Source: an uncultured Bacteroidales bacterium (GTDB taxonomy: Bacteria > Bacteroidota > Bacteroidia > Bacteroidales > Tenuifilaceae). Taken from it: 5,701 bases of DNA. The DNA lies in NCBI GenBank assembly GCA_937915475.1, contig CALGIR010000098.1, positions 1-5,701 of the forward strand, written 5' to 3'. Both the position numbers and the translations under genes were made by a program. Each line of letters opens with the position of its first letter. Within the stretch, counting starts at the first letter, position 1. Below the pieces are notes generated by a model. The model did not search any database, was not told the origin of the DNA, and saw only the letters and a program-made list of their open reading frames with translations. Shown here one piece after another: positions 5,411 to 5,701 of this stretch.

Positions 5411-5701
5411 ATGAAAAAACTAGTATTACTACTGTGTACGATTTTGGCAACAGCTTCACTCATAGCCAATCCCGCTGAAGGTGGGGCAAATTTCAGAATT
5501 ACAGGTCGTGTGCTCGATGAGAATAACAAACCACTCCCATGGGCAGTTGTTGCTGTTGAGAACACTCTTTTGGGAACAACAGTGCAAGTTGACGGCACGT
5601 ACCAGTTGAATTTCCGTAAAGGCGGCAGTTATACCCTTACAGCATCGTTTATGGGCTATGGCAAGGTGACCAAACAGATAACCGTAGATGAGAACACACA
5701 G
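5411..5701 (+). CDS. TonB-dependent receptor, probable thiamine uptake (partial)
   Basis: The first 97 codons are present; the gene runs off the window. Residues 1-19 are a Sec signal peptide (MKKLVLLL core, likely cut after Ala19). Residues 28-92 match the carboxypeptidase-D-regulatory-like domain common at the N-terminus of Bacteroidota TonB-dependent receptors: ITGRVLDENNKPLPWAVV, then TLLGTTVQVDGTYQL, then YTLTASFMGYGKV. The TonB plug and barrel would follow outside the window. Together with the TPP riboswitch upstream this predicts an outer-membrane importer for thiamine or a precursor, an arrangement already reported for Bacteroidetes by comparative genomics. ATG at 5411 is chosen because it starts the signal peptide and follows AAAAGG by 8 nt. 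The N-terminal domain alone also occurs in other surface proteins, so the receptor call rests on domain plus context. Confidence 0.8.
   Translation, partial: MKKLVLLLCTILATASLIANPAEGGANFRITGRVLDENNKPLPWAVVAVENTLLGTTVQVDGTYQLNFRKGGSYTLTASFMGYGKVTKQITVDENTQ

Noticed and set aside
5404..5598. Minus-strand open frame of 64 codons at the receptor start
   Set aside because: Antisense to a clear signal peptide and carboxypeptidase-D-regulatory-like domain following a riboswitch on the plus strand.

Overview
The window looks like a chromosomal piece of an anaerobic or gut-type member of the Bacteroidota, probably Bacteroidales. The evidence is an AT-rich genome with purine-poor start regions, several close matches to the Bacteroidota sigma-ABfr promoter -7 element TAnnTTTG, a peptidase-C69 dipeptidase, and the beginning of a TonB-dependent receptor with an N-terminal carboxypeptidase-D-regulatory-like domain. 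No plasmid, phage, CRISPR or complete insertion sequence is visible.

Layout. Positions 1-565 hold no intact gene. They contain two identical 24-bp REP-like hairpin repeats (5-28 and 241-264) and broken minus-strand reading frames that look like gene remnants. Positions 566-2023 (minus) encode a stand-alone malic enzyme. A 295-bp divergent spacer carries promoter-like elements for it and for the next gene. Positions 2319-4043 (plus) encode an exported C69 dipeptidase. It converges on a small lipoprotein of unknown function (4128-4706, minus), with a strong bidirectional terminator between them. After a divergent spacer, a good TTTG-N20-TATGTTTG promoter precedes a leader with two inverted repeats and a 44-codon gene for a single-pass membrane protein (4958-5092). 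A hairpin follows that gene. A new promoter then leads into a clear TPP (thiamine pyrophosphate) riboswitch (5192-5270), a 140-nt leader, and a TonB-dependent receptor gene cut by the window end (5411-5701).

Functional picture. The genes look like independent transcription units rather than one operon. The best supported regulatory unit is the last: the TPP riboswitch in front of an outer-membrane receptor predicts uptake of thiamine or a precursor, a known arrangement in Bacteroidetes. The malic enzyme links malate to pyruvate and reducing power, and the dipeptidase fits peptide scavenging in the cell envelope. I see no convincing new multi-gene system. The least explained items are the 44-residue membrane protein with its palindromic leader, the REP-like repeats with gene debris, and the HDHRHDD lipoprotein.
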